64,000 nt of DNA from Mycobacterium sp. (GCF_004298145.1 NZ_SCRH01000056.1:124001-188000); one strand, 5' to 3'. Counted from the first letter of the stretch, positions 29,783-38,768 are shown. Notes: generated by a model not told the origin, from the letters alone. Made by a program: numbers and translations.

Positions 29783-30679
29783 TTAAAAGCTTTCCGAACA
29801 ATCGGTGTCGTCGGGACAGTCGATCTGGACGGTGGCGTGCTGTAGCCCGCGGGCCGATAACACCGCCCGCGCGTCACGAAGGACCCGGGCGGGGTCGCCG
29901 GTGCTGATCAGGTGCGCGGTGCACATGTCTTTGCCGGGGGACAGCGTCCACACGTGCAGGTCGTGCACGCCGGTCACACCGTCGACGGCGCCGAGCGCGG
30001 CGCGCAGCGCCTCGACGTCGATGTGGGTCGGCGATGATTCGGAAAGGATCCGCAGCGCGTCGCGGGCCAGCGCGATCGCCCGGGGCAGCACCCAGAGCGC
30101 GACCAGCACGGCGACCACGACGTCGGCGTAGGGCCAGTGCGTCGTCACGGTGACCACACCGGCGATCAGCACGCCCAGGCTGCCCACGGTGTCGGCGACG
30201 ACCTCCATGTAGGCGCCCTTGACCGCCAGGCTCCCCGCGGAGTGGGACCGCAACAACAGCGCGACGGCGAAGTTGGCGGCCAGCCCGGCCAGCGCGACGA
30301 CGATCATCGGCACGCCGGGGATCGCGGGAGCGTCGCTCAGCCGCTGGACGGCCTCAAACAGGATGAACAGCGCCACCCCGACCAACAGCCCCGCGTTGGC
30401 GACCGCGGTGAACACCTCGGCGCGATGCCAGCCGTACGTGCGGGCCGACGACGAGCTGCCGCGGCGGGCCAGCGTGACGGCGGCCAGCCCCATGAAGACG
30501 GCGACGACGTCGGTCAGCATGTGGCCGGCGTCGGCCAGCAGCGCGATCGAGTTGATCAGCAACGAGGTGGCCAGTTCCACGACAAAGAACGCCGCCAGAA
30601 TCGCCGCGGCCATGATCATCCGCGGGATCAGCCGAGAATCGTCGGTCTCGGCGGGGGTGTGGTTGTGGCCGGCGCCCAT
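29783..30679 (-). CDS. Cation diffusion facilitator (CzcD/ZnT-type) exporter
   Basis: A 298-residue metal/proton antiporter with six membrane segments and a cytoplasmic C-terminal domain. Metal-site motifs are LLADAGHMLTD (HxxxD in TM2) and GAYMEVVADTVGS (ExxxD in TM5, as in CzcD-type proteins); a short His motif GHNH is at the N-terminus. The C-terminal domain has VHDLHVWTLSPG and several late Cys/Asp residues. Likely substrate is Zn2+, perhaps Cd2+ or Co2+. The start is the ATG at 30679; reading further upstream would run into the protease gene. A 24-bp AT-rich palindrome directly precedes it. I do not recall it at the tuberculosis locus. Confidence 0.9.
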   Translation of the reverse strand: MGAGHNHTPAETDDSRLIPRMIMAAAILAAFFVVELATSLLINSIALLADAGHMLTDVVAVFMGLAAVTLARRGSSSSARTYGWHRAEVFTAVANAGLLVGVALFILFEAVQRLSDAPAIPGVPMIVVALAGLAANFAVALLLRSHSAGSLAVKGAYMEVVADTVGSLGVLIAGVVTVTTHWPYADVVVAVLVALWVLPRAIALARDALRILSESSPTHIDVEALRAALGAVDGVTGVHDLHVWTLSPGKDMCTAHLISTGDPARVLRDARAVLSARGLQHATVQIDCPDDTDCSESF

Positions 30680-30687
30680 GCCCGGAA

Positions 30688-30711
30688 ATATATGCGTGAT
30701 ACTGCATATAT
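30688..30711. promoter_or_regulatory. AT-rich palindrome, candidate metal-sensor operator for the CDF gene
   Basis: ATATATGC (30688-30695) and GCATATAT (30704-30711) form a perfect 8-bp inverted repeat around an 8-base centre. It ends nine bases before the CDF start codon. Such AT-rich repeats stand out in this high-GC DNA and resemble operators of ArsR/SmtB-type metal sensors. The regulator itself is not encoded nearby. Confidence 0.6.
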
Positions 30712-30720
30712 GGCAAGGGG

Positions 30721-31503
30721 TCAGAACCAGCGGCTCCAGAAGCGGGTCAGCGCGTTGCCCCAGCCCACCAGCACGCCCGGCACACCGGACAGGTCGAACA
30801 ACGACAACACGACCCCGAAGAACCATTGGTTGAGCACCGGCGCCAGGAGCAGGAACAGCAGGATGACAAAGCCCCACTGCTTGGCCGGCGCCAACGCACG
30901 CTGCGTCTCGTGACTCAGATGCGGTTCCAGGGCGTCGTAGCCGTCCAGCCCCGGGATGGGGAGCAGATTCAGCACGACCGCGGTGAGCTGAAGAAATCCC
31001 AGGAACGCCACCCCGGCCCACAACACCACGTGTGTCGGGTCGAAGAACACCCGGGTCAGCGCCAGCAGCAGCGCCGCCAGCACGAGGTTGGCCGCCGGAC
31101 CGGCCAGGCTGACCATGGTGCGACGGGCGGGCGTCATGAACCACGTCCGCACGTAGACCGCCGCACCGGGCAGGCCGATCCCGCCCAGCGCGACGATCAC
31201 CAGCGGCAGCACGAGCGAGAGCGCGGGATGGCTGTAGCGGCGCGGATCCAGCGTCAGGTAGCCGCGCACGGCCGCGTCGTGATCGCCGAAACGCCAGGCG
31301 GTCACCGCGTGCCCGAATTCGTGCAGGCACAGCGACACCAGCCAGCCGGCGATCACGAAAACGAATACCCCCGCATAGGCCAACGGGCGCGCGCTGGCCC
31401 CGGCCAGCCAGGCCAGCGTGCCGCCCACCGCCGTCAATCCGAGCAGCGCCAGAAAGATCGGGCTGGGCCGTACCGATTCGCGTCGAGGGGCGGGGAAGCT
31501 CAC
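30721..31503 (-). CDS. Site-2-type M50 membrane metalloprotease (Rv0359-like)
   Basis: A 260-residue multipass membrane protein. Zinc-binding HEFGH lies in LVSLCLHEFGHAVTAW (about residues 61-65), and the second motif is NLLPIPGLDGYDAL, whose Asp is the third zinc ligand. Six membrane segments are predicted. No PDZ domain is present, which places it with short Rip-like/SpoIVFB-type proteases. The substrate is unknown. It is nine bases downstream of the next gene and probably co-transcribed with it. Confidence 0.85.
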   Translation of the reverse strand: MSFPAPRRESVRPSPIFLALLGLTAVGGTLAWLAGASARPLAYAGVFVFVIAGWLVSLCLHEFGHAVTAWRFGDHDAAVRGYLTLDPRRYSHPALSLVLPLVIVALGGIGLPGAAVYVRTWFMTPARRTMVSLAGPAANLVLAALLLALTRVFFDPTHVVLWAGVAFLGFLQLTAVVLNLLPIPGLDGYDALEPHLSHETQRALAPAKQWGFVILLFLLLAPVLNQWFFGVVLSLFDLSGVPGVLVGWGNALTRFWSRWF

Positions 31504-31512
31504 CGGACGAAA

Positions 31513-32187
31513 CTATCGGACCAGCAGCCAGCCCTCGATGTTGCGGTAGAACGCCGATCGGCGGCCGGGGCGGGCCGCGGGGACCCCGTCGCGCAGCACG
31601 ACGACGCCCGTGCTGCCCAGCTGGGCCGCGCGGCCGGTGACCCACCGGCGCCACCCGCCGTTGACCCTTCCCTTGAGCGAGGCCCGCAGGCCGGGCATGG
31701 CCAGCGTCGGCTCGACGAACACGGCGGCGGCGTCGCCGTCGAACAGCGTGGTGTCGTCGACGATCGCCTCGCCGTGGATGAGCCGCTCGCCGGGCGGCGG
31801 TACCCAGCCGGCTCGCCCGACGATCACCGAGCCGGTCTCGTCGCGGATCAGCGTCACCCGTTGCGCACAACCACGGCGGGCCCGCCGCGCCGCCCGGCGT
31901 CCGGTGGGCAGGCGGTAGATCCGAGTCGCCCGGGTGCGGCGGCGCGGCACGTAGGCCACCTCGACGTCGAGCCGCTCGGCGCGCAGGAGCCGGGTCAGCA
32001 CGGCGGCCAGGTCGGCGTCGGCGCCCACCACGACCAGCCGCGGGTAGGGGCCTATCGCGGCGTCGATATCGGGTTCGCCGACGACCCGGTGGGCGCGCAT
32101 GCCCCGCAACGGGCCGTAGGCGGGCCGTTGACCGAACAGTAGAACCGCGGCGGCTCGATCTTCCTGCGTCACAAGCTGTCCAATCAA
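31513..32187 (-). CDS. Conserved mycobacterial protein of unknown function (Rv0358-like)
   Basis: A 224-residue soluble, Arg-rich protein with no signal or membrane span. Visible patterns are a Rossmann-like strand (PRLVVVGADADLAAVLTRLL), a very basic centre (RRAARRARRGCAQR) and a C-terminal block, FVEPTLAMPGLRASLKGRVNGGWRRWVTGRAAQ. The segment GLRASLKGRVNGGWRR recalls DAGK-like lipid kinases or regulators, but no catalytic motif is complete. It precedes the M50 protease gene by nine bases. Confidence 0.65.
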   Translation of the reverse strand: MIGQLVTQEDRAAAVLLFGQRPAYGPLRGMRAHRVVGEPDIDAAIGPYPRLVVVGADADLAAVLTRLLRAERLDVEVAYVPRRRTRATRIYRLPTGRRAARRARRGCAQRVTLIRDETGSVIVGRAGWVPPPGERLIHGEAIVDDTTLFDGDAAAVFVEPTLAMPGLRASLKGRVNGGWRRWVTGRAAQLGSTGVVVLRDGVPAARPGRRSAFYRNIEGWLLVR

Positions 32188-32446
32188 GGCGGACCAATCC
32201 CTTTGGCTCTCAACAATTCTGGTCCGATCAATGGCCAGACGTTGGCTTCGGTGCCGAAAGTCCTCGCCATAACGACACAGTCACAACATGGTGTCGGACT
32301 GCGAAAGTTGTTGCGCCACCGCCTGGAAACAACCGGATACTTTACTCCTGCCACACAGCCGTTGTTGCGCCCAATCCCGCCAACGAGTGGTTGAGAGAAC
32401 GGAGAACTACCATTCGCCGCCTCACCGCCCGGCCCTACCCGCCCCA

Positions 32447-33361
32447 ATGCCGATGACGCGGCTCGGCCGTGTTGGCGCCGTGCTGCTTTCGGCGGTCCTG
32501 GTGTGCCTCGGATCAGCGAGGGCCTCGGCCGACGAATCGATCGTGATCGACCTGGTGCGCCACGGGCAGTCGGAGGCCAACGCGGCGAGCCGCATCGACA
32601 CGGCGGTGCCCGGGGCCGCGCTCACCGCGCTGGGTCAACAACAGGCGCGCAACGTCGCCAACGTGCTCGCGGCGAAGGGTCCGGTCGCCGCGATCTTCGC
32701 GTCGCAGTTGATCAGGACGCAGCAGACCGCGGCGCCGTTGGCGGCGATGTTGGGGATGAATGTCCAGGTGCTGCCCGGGCTCAACGAGATCGACGCGGGC
32801 GTTTTCAACGGCATGCCGCAGATCAGCCTCGCCGGGCTGGCATACATCCTGGCGCCCATCGCGTGGCTGCTCGGGCTGCGCGTCGTGCCGATGCTGGCGC
32901 CGGGCTCCGCCGACCCCAACGGGTACGAGTTCCACGAACGTTTCAACGGCGCGCTCCAGACGATGTACGGCAACGCGGCGACCAGCGCCGGCGGCTTCAA
33001 CGGCATGCTCACGACGATGTACGGCAGTGCGCTTGCCAACCCGGTCCGGGCGGCGAACGGCAGGATCACCGAGGTCGCGTTCTCCAGTGAATTCGACATC
33101 GGTATCGGGACCATGACGACCGTCAGAAACCCCATGCAGTTGCTCCTGCTTTTCGATCCGCTACCCAACGGCGGCATCGTCGAGATCGAGGGCAATCCCC
33201 ACGATGGCTGGACGCTGGTCAGCTGGAACGGGAGACCGGCGTCGTCCGGTTGGGCGGCCAAGCGGCCCAACCGTGACGCGAACGGCCTGTGTCTGATGTT
33301 GGACGCGCCGACCCGCAACGGCGTGTGCGCGGCGAAGCCGTGGGTGGCGGCGAGCCCCTGA
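32447..33361 (+). CDS. Exported histidine-phosphatase-like protein, second His missing
   Basis: A 304-residue protein with a signal peptide (MTRLGRVGAVLLSAVLVCLGSARASA). The phosphoglycerate-mutase-like RHG motif is present in LVRHGQSEAN. The second catalytic histidine, normally in a segment like VAFSHGGVI, is replaced by serine (VAFSSEFDI), so full phosphatase activity is doubtful. A 17-residue imperfect tandem repeat lies in the middle (FNGALQTMYGNA / FNGMLTTMYGSA). A Cys pair near the C-terminus may be disulfide bonded. ATGs at 32447 and 32453 are both possible starts. The 259-bp region before it holds the divergent promoters. Confidence 0.78.
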   Translation: MPMTRLGRVGAVLLSAVLVCLGSARASADESIVIDLVRHGQSEANAASRIDTAVPGAALTALGQQQARNVANVLAAKGPVAAIFASQLIRTQQTAAPLAAMLGMNVQVLPGLNEIDAGVFNGMPQISLAGLAYILAPIAWLLGLRVVPMLAPGSADPNGYEFHERFNGALQTMYGNAATSAGGFNGMLTTMYGSALANPVRAANGRITEVAFSSEFDIGIGTMTTVRNPMQLLLLFDPLPNGGIVEIEGNPHDGWTLVSWNGRPASSGWAAKRPNRDANGLCLMLDAPTRNGVCAAKPWVAASP

Positions 33362-33655
33362 GCGCCACGCGACGAGACGGGCCGCGGGTCTTCGCGCGAC
33401 ACGAGCCGGGATCAAACGGGCCTTGCGGCAAGCATGTCGTTACCCGACGTTTAGGATCGCCACGTGAGCGCGGCAAGCATAGACGCGTGGAGCTCCGCGC
33501 ACGGTCGCGGCGCGGCTAACCGAGGCGCTGTCACCCAAGAGCGGCGCGAGCCGTTGGGCGATGCCGAAAACCGTTGCAGCGGTGCAAGATCTGGTAGTTG
33601 TGCAAGTTCTGTCGGCGTGCCAGCAGAACCCCAGTAAGCAGGCGGGAGCAAAGTC
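33362..33655. other. Intergenic region upstream of purA
   Basis: This stretch of 294 bases has no convincing gene. It should contain the purA promoter; GGGAG precedes the purA ATG by 9 bases. No riboswitch or repeat is evident. Confidence 0.5.
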
Positions 33656-34954
33656 ATGCCGGCAATCGTCCTCATCGGCGCCCAGTGGGGCGACGAGGGC
33701 AAAGGTAAGGCCACCGACCTGCTCGGTGGCCGGGTGCAGTGGGTGGTGCGCTACCAGGGTGGCAACAACGCCGGGCACACCGTCGTCTTGCCGACGGGCG
33801 AGAACTTCGCCCTGCACCTGATCCCGTCGGGGGTGCTCACGCCCGGCGTCACCAACGTCATCGGCAACGGTGTGGTGGTCGACCCCGGGGTGCTGCTCGA
33901 CGAGCTCAAGGGCCTGGAGGACCGCGGCGTGGACACCACCAAGCTGCTGATCTCCGCCGACGCGCACCTGCTGTTGCCCTACCACGTGGCCATCGACAAG
34001 GTGACCGAGCGCTACATGGGCAACAAGAAGATCGGCACCACCGGCCGCGGCATCGGACCCTGCTACCAGGACAAGATCGCCCGCCAGGGCATCCGGGTCG
34101 CCGACGTGCTCGACCCAGAACAACTGACCCACAAGGTCGAGGCCGCGCTGGAACTCAAGAACCAGATCCTGGTCAAGATCTACAACCGCAAGGCCCTGGA
34201 CCCGCACCAGGTCGTCGACGCCCTCCTCGAACAGGCCGAAGGGTTCCGCAACCGCATCCGCGACACCCGGCTGCTGCTCAATTCCGCCCTCGAGGCAGGC
34301 CAGGCAGTGCTGCTGGAGGGCTCCCAGGGCACCCTGCTCGACGTCGACCATGGCACGTATCCCTATGTGACGTCGTCGAATCCGACGGCCGGTGGGGCGG
34401 CGGTGGGTTCGGGGATCGGGCCCACCCGGATCACCACCGTGCTGGGGATCCTCAAGGCCTACACCACCCGCGTGGGCTCGGGCCCGTTCCCCACCGAGCT
34501 GTTCGACGAGAACGGCGAATACCTGTCCAAGACCGGGGGCGAGTTCGGCGTCACCACCGGGCGGCGGCGCCGCTGCGGCTGGTTCGATGCCGTGATCGCC
34601 CGCTACGCCACCCGGGTCAACGGCATCACCGACTATTTCCTGACCAAGCTCGACGTGCTGTCCACCCTGGAGACGGTCCCGATCTGCGTCGGCTATCGCA
34701 TCGACGGCGAGCGCACCAACGACATGCCGATGACGCAAAGCGATCTCGCCCGCGCCGAACCGATCTATGAGGAGCTGCCCGGCTGGTGGGAGGACATCTC
34801 GCACGCCCGGGAGTTCGACGACTTGCCCGCCAAGGCGCGCGACTACGTGCTTCGGCTCGAAGACCTTGCCGGAGCTCATGTTTCGTGTATCGGCGTGGGA
34901 CCCGGCCGCGAACAAACCATCGTGCGCCGCGACGTCCTGGCGGTCCGCCCGTGA
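33656..34954 (+). CDS. purA: Adenylosuccinate synthetase
   Basis: A 432-residue enzyme that joins IMP and aspartate, using GTP, in the first step from IMP to AMP. It shows the GTP loop GAQWGDEGKGKATDLL, QGGNNAGHT, TTGRGIGPCYQDK, GSQGTLLDVDHGTYPYVTSSNPTAGG, and the aspartate loop VTTGRRRRCGW. The length is standard. Its stop overlaps the next start (GTGA), coupling it to the hotdog-fold gene. Confidence 0.98.
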   Translation: MPAIVLIGAQWGDEGKGKATDLLGGRVQWVVRYQGGNNAGHTVVLPTGENFALHLIPSGVLTPGVTNVIGNGVVVDPGVLLDELKGLEDRGVDTTKLLISADAHLLLPYHVAIDKVTERYMGNKKIGTTGRGIGPCYQDKIARQGIRVADVLDPEQLTHKVEAALELKNQILVKIYNRKALDPHQVVDALLEQAEGFRNRIRDTRLLLNSALEAGQAVLLEGSQGTLLDVDHGTYPYVTSSNPTAGGAAVGSGIGPTRITTVLGILKAYTTRVGSGPFPTELFDENGEYLSKTGGEFGVTTGRRRRCGWFDAVIARYATRVNGITDYFLTKLDVLSTLETVPICVGYRIDGERTNDMPMTQSDLARAEPIYEELPGWWEDISHAREFDDLPAKARDYVLRLEDLAGAHVSCIGVGPGREQTIVRRDVLAVRP

Positions 34955-35610
34955 CCCGGGAGTCAGAACAAGCCGCAGCGAACCCGATTGACCTCGATCC
35001 CGAATACGAACACCGTGGCGGCTTCCCGGAGTACGGCCCGGCCAGCCCCGGTCCCGGTTTCGCCCGGTTCGTCGCCTCCATGCGCCGGCTGCAGGACCTC
35101 GCGGTGTCGGCCGACCCGGACGACGATGTCTGGGACGACGCCGCGGATCGGGTCGCGGCGCTGACCGATCTGCTGGGGCCGTTTCAGGCCGAGGTCGAAG
35201 GCCAGGGGCCCGCGGGGCGCACGCCCTACCTGCCCGGCATGGGCAGCCTGTTGGTACCGCCGTGGGTTCTGACGCGGTACGGCCCCGACGGCGTCGAAAT
35301 GACCGGCCACTTCAGCCGGTTTCACGTCGGTGGAAACCACGCGGTGCACGGCGGCGTGTTGCCGCTGCTGTTCGACCACATGTTCGGCATGATCTCGCAC
35401 GCCGCGGGCCGGCCCATCAGCCGCACGGCCTTCCTGCACGTCGACTATCGCAAGGTCACCCCGATCGACGTCCCGTTGCTGGTACGCGGCCGCGTCACCG
35501 GCGCCGAGGGCCGCAAGGCTTTCGTCTCCGCCGAATTGGTCGACGGCGACCAGACCCTGCTGGCCGAGGGCAACGGTCTGATGGTGCGGCTGCTTCCCGG
35601 TCAGCCCTAG
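34951..35610 (+). CDS. PaaI-type hotdog-fold thioesterase (Rv0356c-like)
   Basis: A 219-residue protein from a GTG overlapping the purA stop by four bases. The hotdog core lies in the C-terminal 130 residues: GGNHAVHGGVLPLLFDHMFGMI (helix with catalytic region), RTAFLHVDYRKVTPID, and KAFVSAELVDGDQTLLAEGNGLMV. The N-terminal 80 residues are actinobacterium-specific. It likely hydrolyses an acyl-CoA; the substrate is unknown. The last codons lie inside the first copy of a 57-bp tandem repeat. Confidence 0.82.
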   Translation: MTRESEQAAANPIDLDPEYEHRGGFPEYGPASPGPGFARFVASMRRLQDLAVSADPDDDVWDDAADRVAALTDLLGPFQAEVEGQGPAGRTPYLPGMGSLLVPPWVLTRYGPDGVEMTGHFSRFHVGGNHAVHGGVLPLLFDHMFGMISHAAGRPISRTAFLHVDYRKVTPIDVPLLVRGRVTGAEGRKAFVSAELVDGDQTLLAEGNGLMVRLLPGQP

Positions 35611-35725
35611 CTCGGCGACGATGCGGCGCGGTGCCGCGCCGCTGAGGAGCCGGGCAGTCAGCCCTAGCTCGGCGACGATGCGGAGCGGTGCCGCGCCGCT
35701 GAGGAGCCGGGCAGTCAGCCCTAGC
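35601..35725 (+). repeat. 57-bp tandem repeat, 2.2 copies
   Basis: Copy 1 is 35601-35657 and copy 2 is 35658-35714, with one visible difference (GGCGCG versus GGAGCG). A third, 11-base partial copy follows. Copy 1 includes the stop codon of the thioesterase gene and each copy repeats the CAGCCCTAG end. The internal CGACGATGCGG...GAGGAG layout is like mycobacterial MIRU elements. It separates purA-thioesterase from purT. Confidence 0.9.
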
Positions 35726-35753
35726 GCCCTGAGAACCGACCTATCCTTGAGCC

Positions 35754-36959
35754 GTGGCTGACGGCGTGATCGACGGACGGGACAACGAAACGACGGCGCT
35801 CGTGGTGTCCCGGCAGGTTCCCGCCGACGGCCGCCCGTCGGTGCTGCTGCTGGGTTCCGGCGAGATCAGCCGCGAGCTGGCGATCGCCCTGGGGCGCCTC
35901 GGGGCCCGGGTGATCGCCGCCGACCAGCACCCCCACGCGCCCGCGCACGGGGTGGCCGACCAGGCGCTGGTGTTCGACATGACCGACGCCGATGAGCTGT
36001 CGAAGGCGATTGGGCGGCTGCAGCCCCACTTCGTCGTGGTCGCGACCGACGCGGTCGCCGGCCAAGCGCTCGAGTCCCGCTACGGCGGTGGCACCGAGCT
36101 GGTGCCCAGCGCGCGCGCCGTGCGGCTCACCGCCGACCGCGAGGGGCTGCGCCGGCTGGCCGCCGACCAGCTGGGGCTTCCCACCGCGCCGTTCTGGTTC
36201 GTCGGATCGCTGGCCGAACTCGAGGCGGTCGGGGCGCATGCCGGGTACCCGTTGCTGGTCAAGCCGGTGGCCGGGCCGGCCGGGCAGCGGGGATCGGTGG
36301 TGGCGCGCCGTGCGGACATCGAGCCCGCCTGGCATCGTGCGGTGGGTGCCCAGCCCGCTCCCCGGGTACTGGCCGAAACCGTGGTCGAGGTCGAGGTCTA
36401 CGTGACCCTGCTGGCGGTGTGCAGCGCAGGCCCGGCGGGTCCGGTGATCGAATTCTGCTCACCTATCGGACACCGCGGATCCGGCGGGCAGGTGCTGGAA
36501 TCGTGGCAACCCCAGAAGATGAGTGCGGCCGCGACCGACGCCGCGCGGTCGATCGCCGCGCGGATCGTCAAGGCGCTGGGCGGGCGCGGCGTCTTCGGGG
36601 TCGAGTTGATGATCAACGGCGACGAGGTGTATTTCGCCGATGTCACGTCGCGCCCGGCCGACAGCGCCTGGGTGACCCTGCGCAGCCAGCGGCTGTCGGC
36701 GTTCGAACTGCAGGCCCGCACCATCTTGGGCCTGCCGGTGGACACCCTCATGGTTTCGCCGGCCGCCGCCCGCGCGATAGGCCCGGCCGATTCCTATGAC
36801 CCCGCCGCGTTGGTCGGCGCGTTGAGCGTGCCCGAAAGCGACCTGCGCGTATCCGGGCGCGGGTTTCGGGCGCTGGCGACCGCGCCGGAGGTGACGGCCG
36901 CGCGCGAGCGGGCGGGCCGGGCCGCCGAAAGACTGGCCGCCCCGGCCTCGCGCGACTGA
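35754..36959 (+). CDS. purT: Formate-dependent GAR transformylase
   Basis: A 401-residue ATP-grasp enzyme that formylates glycinamide ribonucleotide with formate and ATP, a folate-free third step of purine synthesis. N-domain: VLLLGSGEISRELAIALGRLGARVIAADQH. Central ATP-grasp part: YPLLVKPVAGPAGQRGSVV and GVFGVELMINGDEVYFADVTSRPADSAW. It starts with a GTG. Next come the rhodanese and metZ genes on the same strand. Fits Rv0389. Confidence 0.95.
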   Translation: MADGVIDGRDNETTALVVSRQVPADGRPSVLLLGSGEISRELAIALGRLGARVIAADQHPHAPAHGVADQALVFDMTDADELSKAIGRLQPHFVVVATDAVAGQALESRYGGGTELVPSARAVRLTADREGLRRLAADQLGLPTAPFWFVGSLAELEAVGAHAGYPLLVKPVAGPAGQRGSVVARRADIEPAWHRAVGAQPAPRVLAETVVEVEVYVTLLAVCSAGPAGPVIEFCSPIGHRGSGGQVLESWQPQKMSAAATDAARSIAARIVKALGGRGVFGVELMINGDEVYFADVTSRPADSAWVTLRSQRLSAFELQARTILGLPVDTLMVSPAAARAIGPADSYDPAALVGALSVPESDLRVSGRGFRALATAPEVTAARERAGRAAERLAAPASRD

Positions 36960-37077
36960 GCCCCGAGATGTGGGCGGCGACGGCCTCGATACGATCGCAG
37001 GTCAGGTATCGCCGCGGGCAGGGGGCAATCTCGCCGGGGTGGCTGACGATGCGTACGAGAGGCGAAGGAATACGAGC

Positions 37078-37518
37078 ATGAGCACAGAGCGCGGACAGTC
37101 CTACGCGGGCGACATCTCGCCCCTGGACGCATGGAAGTTGCTCAGCGACAATCCGAACGCCGTGCTGGTCGACGTGCGTACCGACGCCGAATGGCGATTC
37201 GTCGGGGTGCCCGATCTGTCCAGCCTCGGCCGCGATGTGTTGTTCCTGGAGTGGAATTCGGCCGACGGACGGCCCAACGCGGATTTCGCCGACCAGCTGC
37301 GCGAGCAGGTGGCGCCGGCCCAGGCCGACGCGGACCGCCCGGTGCTGTTCCTGTGTCGCTCCGGATTCCGCTCCATCGGCGCCGCCGGGGTGGCAACCGA
37401 GCTGGGCATCACCCCGGCGTACAACATCCTGGACGGCTTCGAAGGCCAGCTCGATGCCGACGGTCACCGCGGCGAGTCGGGGTGGCGGGCGATCGGATTG
37501 CCGTGGAAGCAAGGTTGA
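37078..37518 (+). CDS. Single-domain rhodanese (Rv0390-like)
   Basis: A 146-residue sulfurtransferase-fold protein from the ATG at 37078 (GAAGGA upstream). It shows VLVDVRTDAEWRFVG and the active-site loop LFLCRSGFRSIGAA with the catalytic cysteine. It lies seven bases upstream of metZ. The pairing suggests that it supplies or carries sulfane sulfur for homocysteine formation, which is inference from context. Confidence 0.88.
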   Translation: MSTERGQSYAGDISPLDAWKLLSDNPNAVLVDVRTDAEWRFVGVPDLSSLGRDVLFLEWNSADGRPNADFADQLREQVAPAQADADRPVLFLCRSGFRSIGAAGVATELGITPAYNILDGFEGQLDADGHRGESGWRAIGLPWKQG

Positions 37519-37525
37519 TCCGGGC

Positions 37526-38752
37526 ATGACCCCCGCCGACGACCGCTCGGTCCGCACGCCCGCACCGCTGCCCGAAGGTGTCGGCCAGGCGACCATCGGC
37601 GTGCGCGGTGGACTGCTGCGTTCGGGGTTCGACGAGACCGCCGAGGCGCTGTATCTGACGTCCGGCTATGTCTACGAGTCCGCCGCGGTGGCCGAGAAGT
37701 CGTTCACCGGTGAGGTGGACCACTTCGTCTACTCGCGGTACGGCAACCCGACCGTGACGATGTTCGAGGAGCGGTTGCGTCTGCTCGAAGGAGCGCCGGC
37801 GGCGTTCGCCACCGCGAGCGGCATGGCGGCGGTGTTCACCTCGCTCGGTGCGCTGCTGGGCGCGGGGGACCGGTTGGTCGCGTCGCGCAGCTTGTTCGGA
37901 TCGTGTTTCGTGGTGTGCAACGAGATCCTGCCGCGCTGGGGTGTCGAAACCGTCTTCGTCGACGGCGACGACCTGTCCCAATGGGAGGCGGCGTTGTCGG
38001 TGCCCGCCACGGCGGTGTTCTTCGAGACGCCGTCGAATCCGATGCAGTCGCTGGTGGACATTGCCGCGGTGACCGAGCTTGCGCACGCCGCGGGTGCAAA
38101 GGTGGTGTTGGACAACGTTTTTGCCACACCACTGCTGCAGCAGGGCATTCCGCTCGGTGTCGACGTGGTGGTGTACTCGGGCACCAAGCACATCGACGGC
38201 CAGGGCCGCGTGCTGGGCGGGGCCATTCTCGGCGGCAAGGAGTACATCGACGGCCCGGTGCAGAAGTTGATGCGGCACACCGGCCCGGCGATGAGCGCGT
38301 TCAACGCCTGGGTGTTGCTGAAAGGCCTGGAGACGATGGCCATCCGGGTCGATCACAGCAATGCCTCGGCGTACCGGATCGCCGAATTCCTCGAGACGCA
38401 TCCGGCGGTGGGTTGGGTCCGCTACCCCTATCTGTCATCGCACCCGCAATACGACCTGGCCAAGCGCCAGATGTCGGGCGGCGGAACGGTGATCACCTTC
38501 GCGCTCGACTGCCCGGAAAGTGCGGCGAAGCAGCGGGCTTTCGAGGTGCTGGACAAGTTGACGCTGATCGACATCTCCAACAACCTCGGCGACGCCAAAT
38601 CCCTTGTCACACACCCCGCGACGACAACTCACCGGGCGATGGGCCCGGAGGGCCGCGCGGCGATCGGGCTCGGTGACGGCGTGGTCCGCATCTCCGTCGG
38701 CCTGGAGGGCGCCGAAGACCTGATCGCCGACATCGATCGGGCCCTGGGCTGA
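37526..38752 (+). CDS. metZ: O-succinylhomoserine sulfhydrylase
   Basis: A 408-residue PLP enzyme of the Cys/Met metabolism family that makes homocysteine from O-succinylhomoserine and sulfide. It shows YSRYGNPTVTMFEERL, ATASGMAAVF, FETPSNP, DNVFATPLLQ, and Lys221 in VVYSGTKHIDGQGRVLGG as the PLP Schiff base. The C-terminal SLVTHPATTTH motif is typical. It starts at the ATG at 37526, directly after the rhodanese gene. Rv0391 orthologue. Confidence 0.96.
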   Translation: MTPADDRSVRTPAPLPEGVGQATIGVRGGLLRSGFDETAEALYLTSGYVYESAAVAEKSFTGEVDHFVYSRYGNPTVTMFEERLRLLEGAPAAFATASGMAAVFTSLGALLGAGDRLVASRSLFGSCFVVCNEILPRWGVETVFVDGDDLSQWEAALSVPATAVFFETPSNPMQSLVDIAAVTELAHAAGAKVVLDNVFATPLLQQGIPLGVDVVVYSGTKHIDGQGRVLGGAILGGKEYIDGPVQKLMRHTGPAMSAFNAWVLLKGLETMAIRVDHSNASAYRIAEFLETHPAVGWVRYPYLSSHPQYDLAKRQMSGGGTVITFALDCPESAAKQRAFEVLDKLTLIDISNNLGDAKSLVTHPATTTHRAMGPEGRAAIGLGDGVVRISVGLEGAEDLIADIDRALG

Positions 38753-38768
38753 TCGCGTTTCCGGCGCG

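Noticed and set aside
29783..32197. Single 804-codon leftward frame ending in the CDF exporter
   Set aside because: Its first 500 codons are an Arg/Pro-rich out-of-frame reading of the protease and Rv0358-like genes; the real exporter starts at 30679.
32184..32447. 87-codon leftward frame in the gap before the Rv0358-like gene
   Set aside because: No ribosome site or domain, and it overlaps the divergent promoter region.
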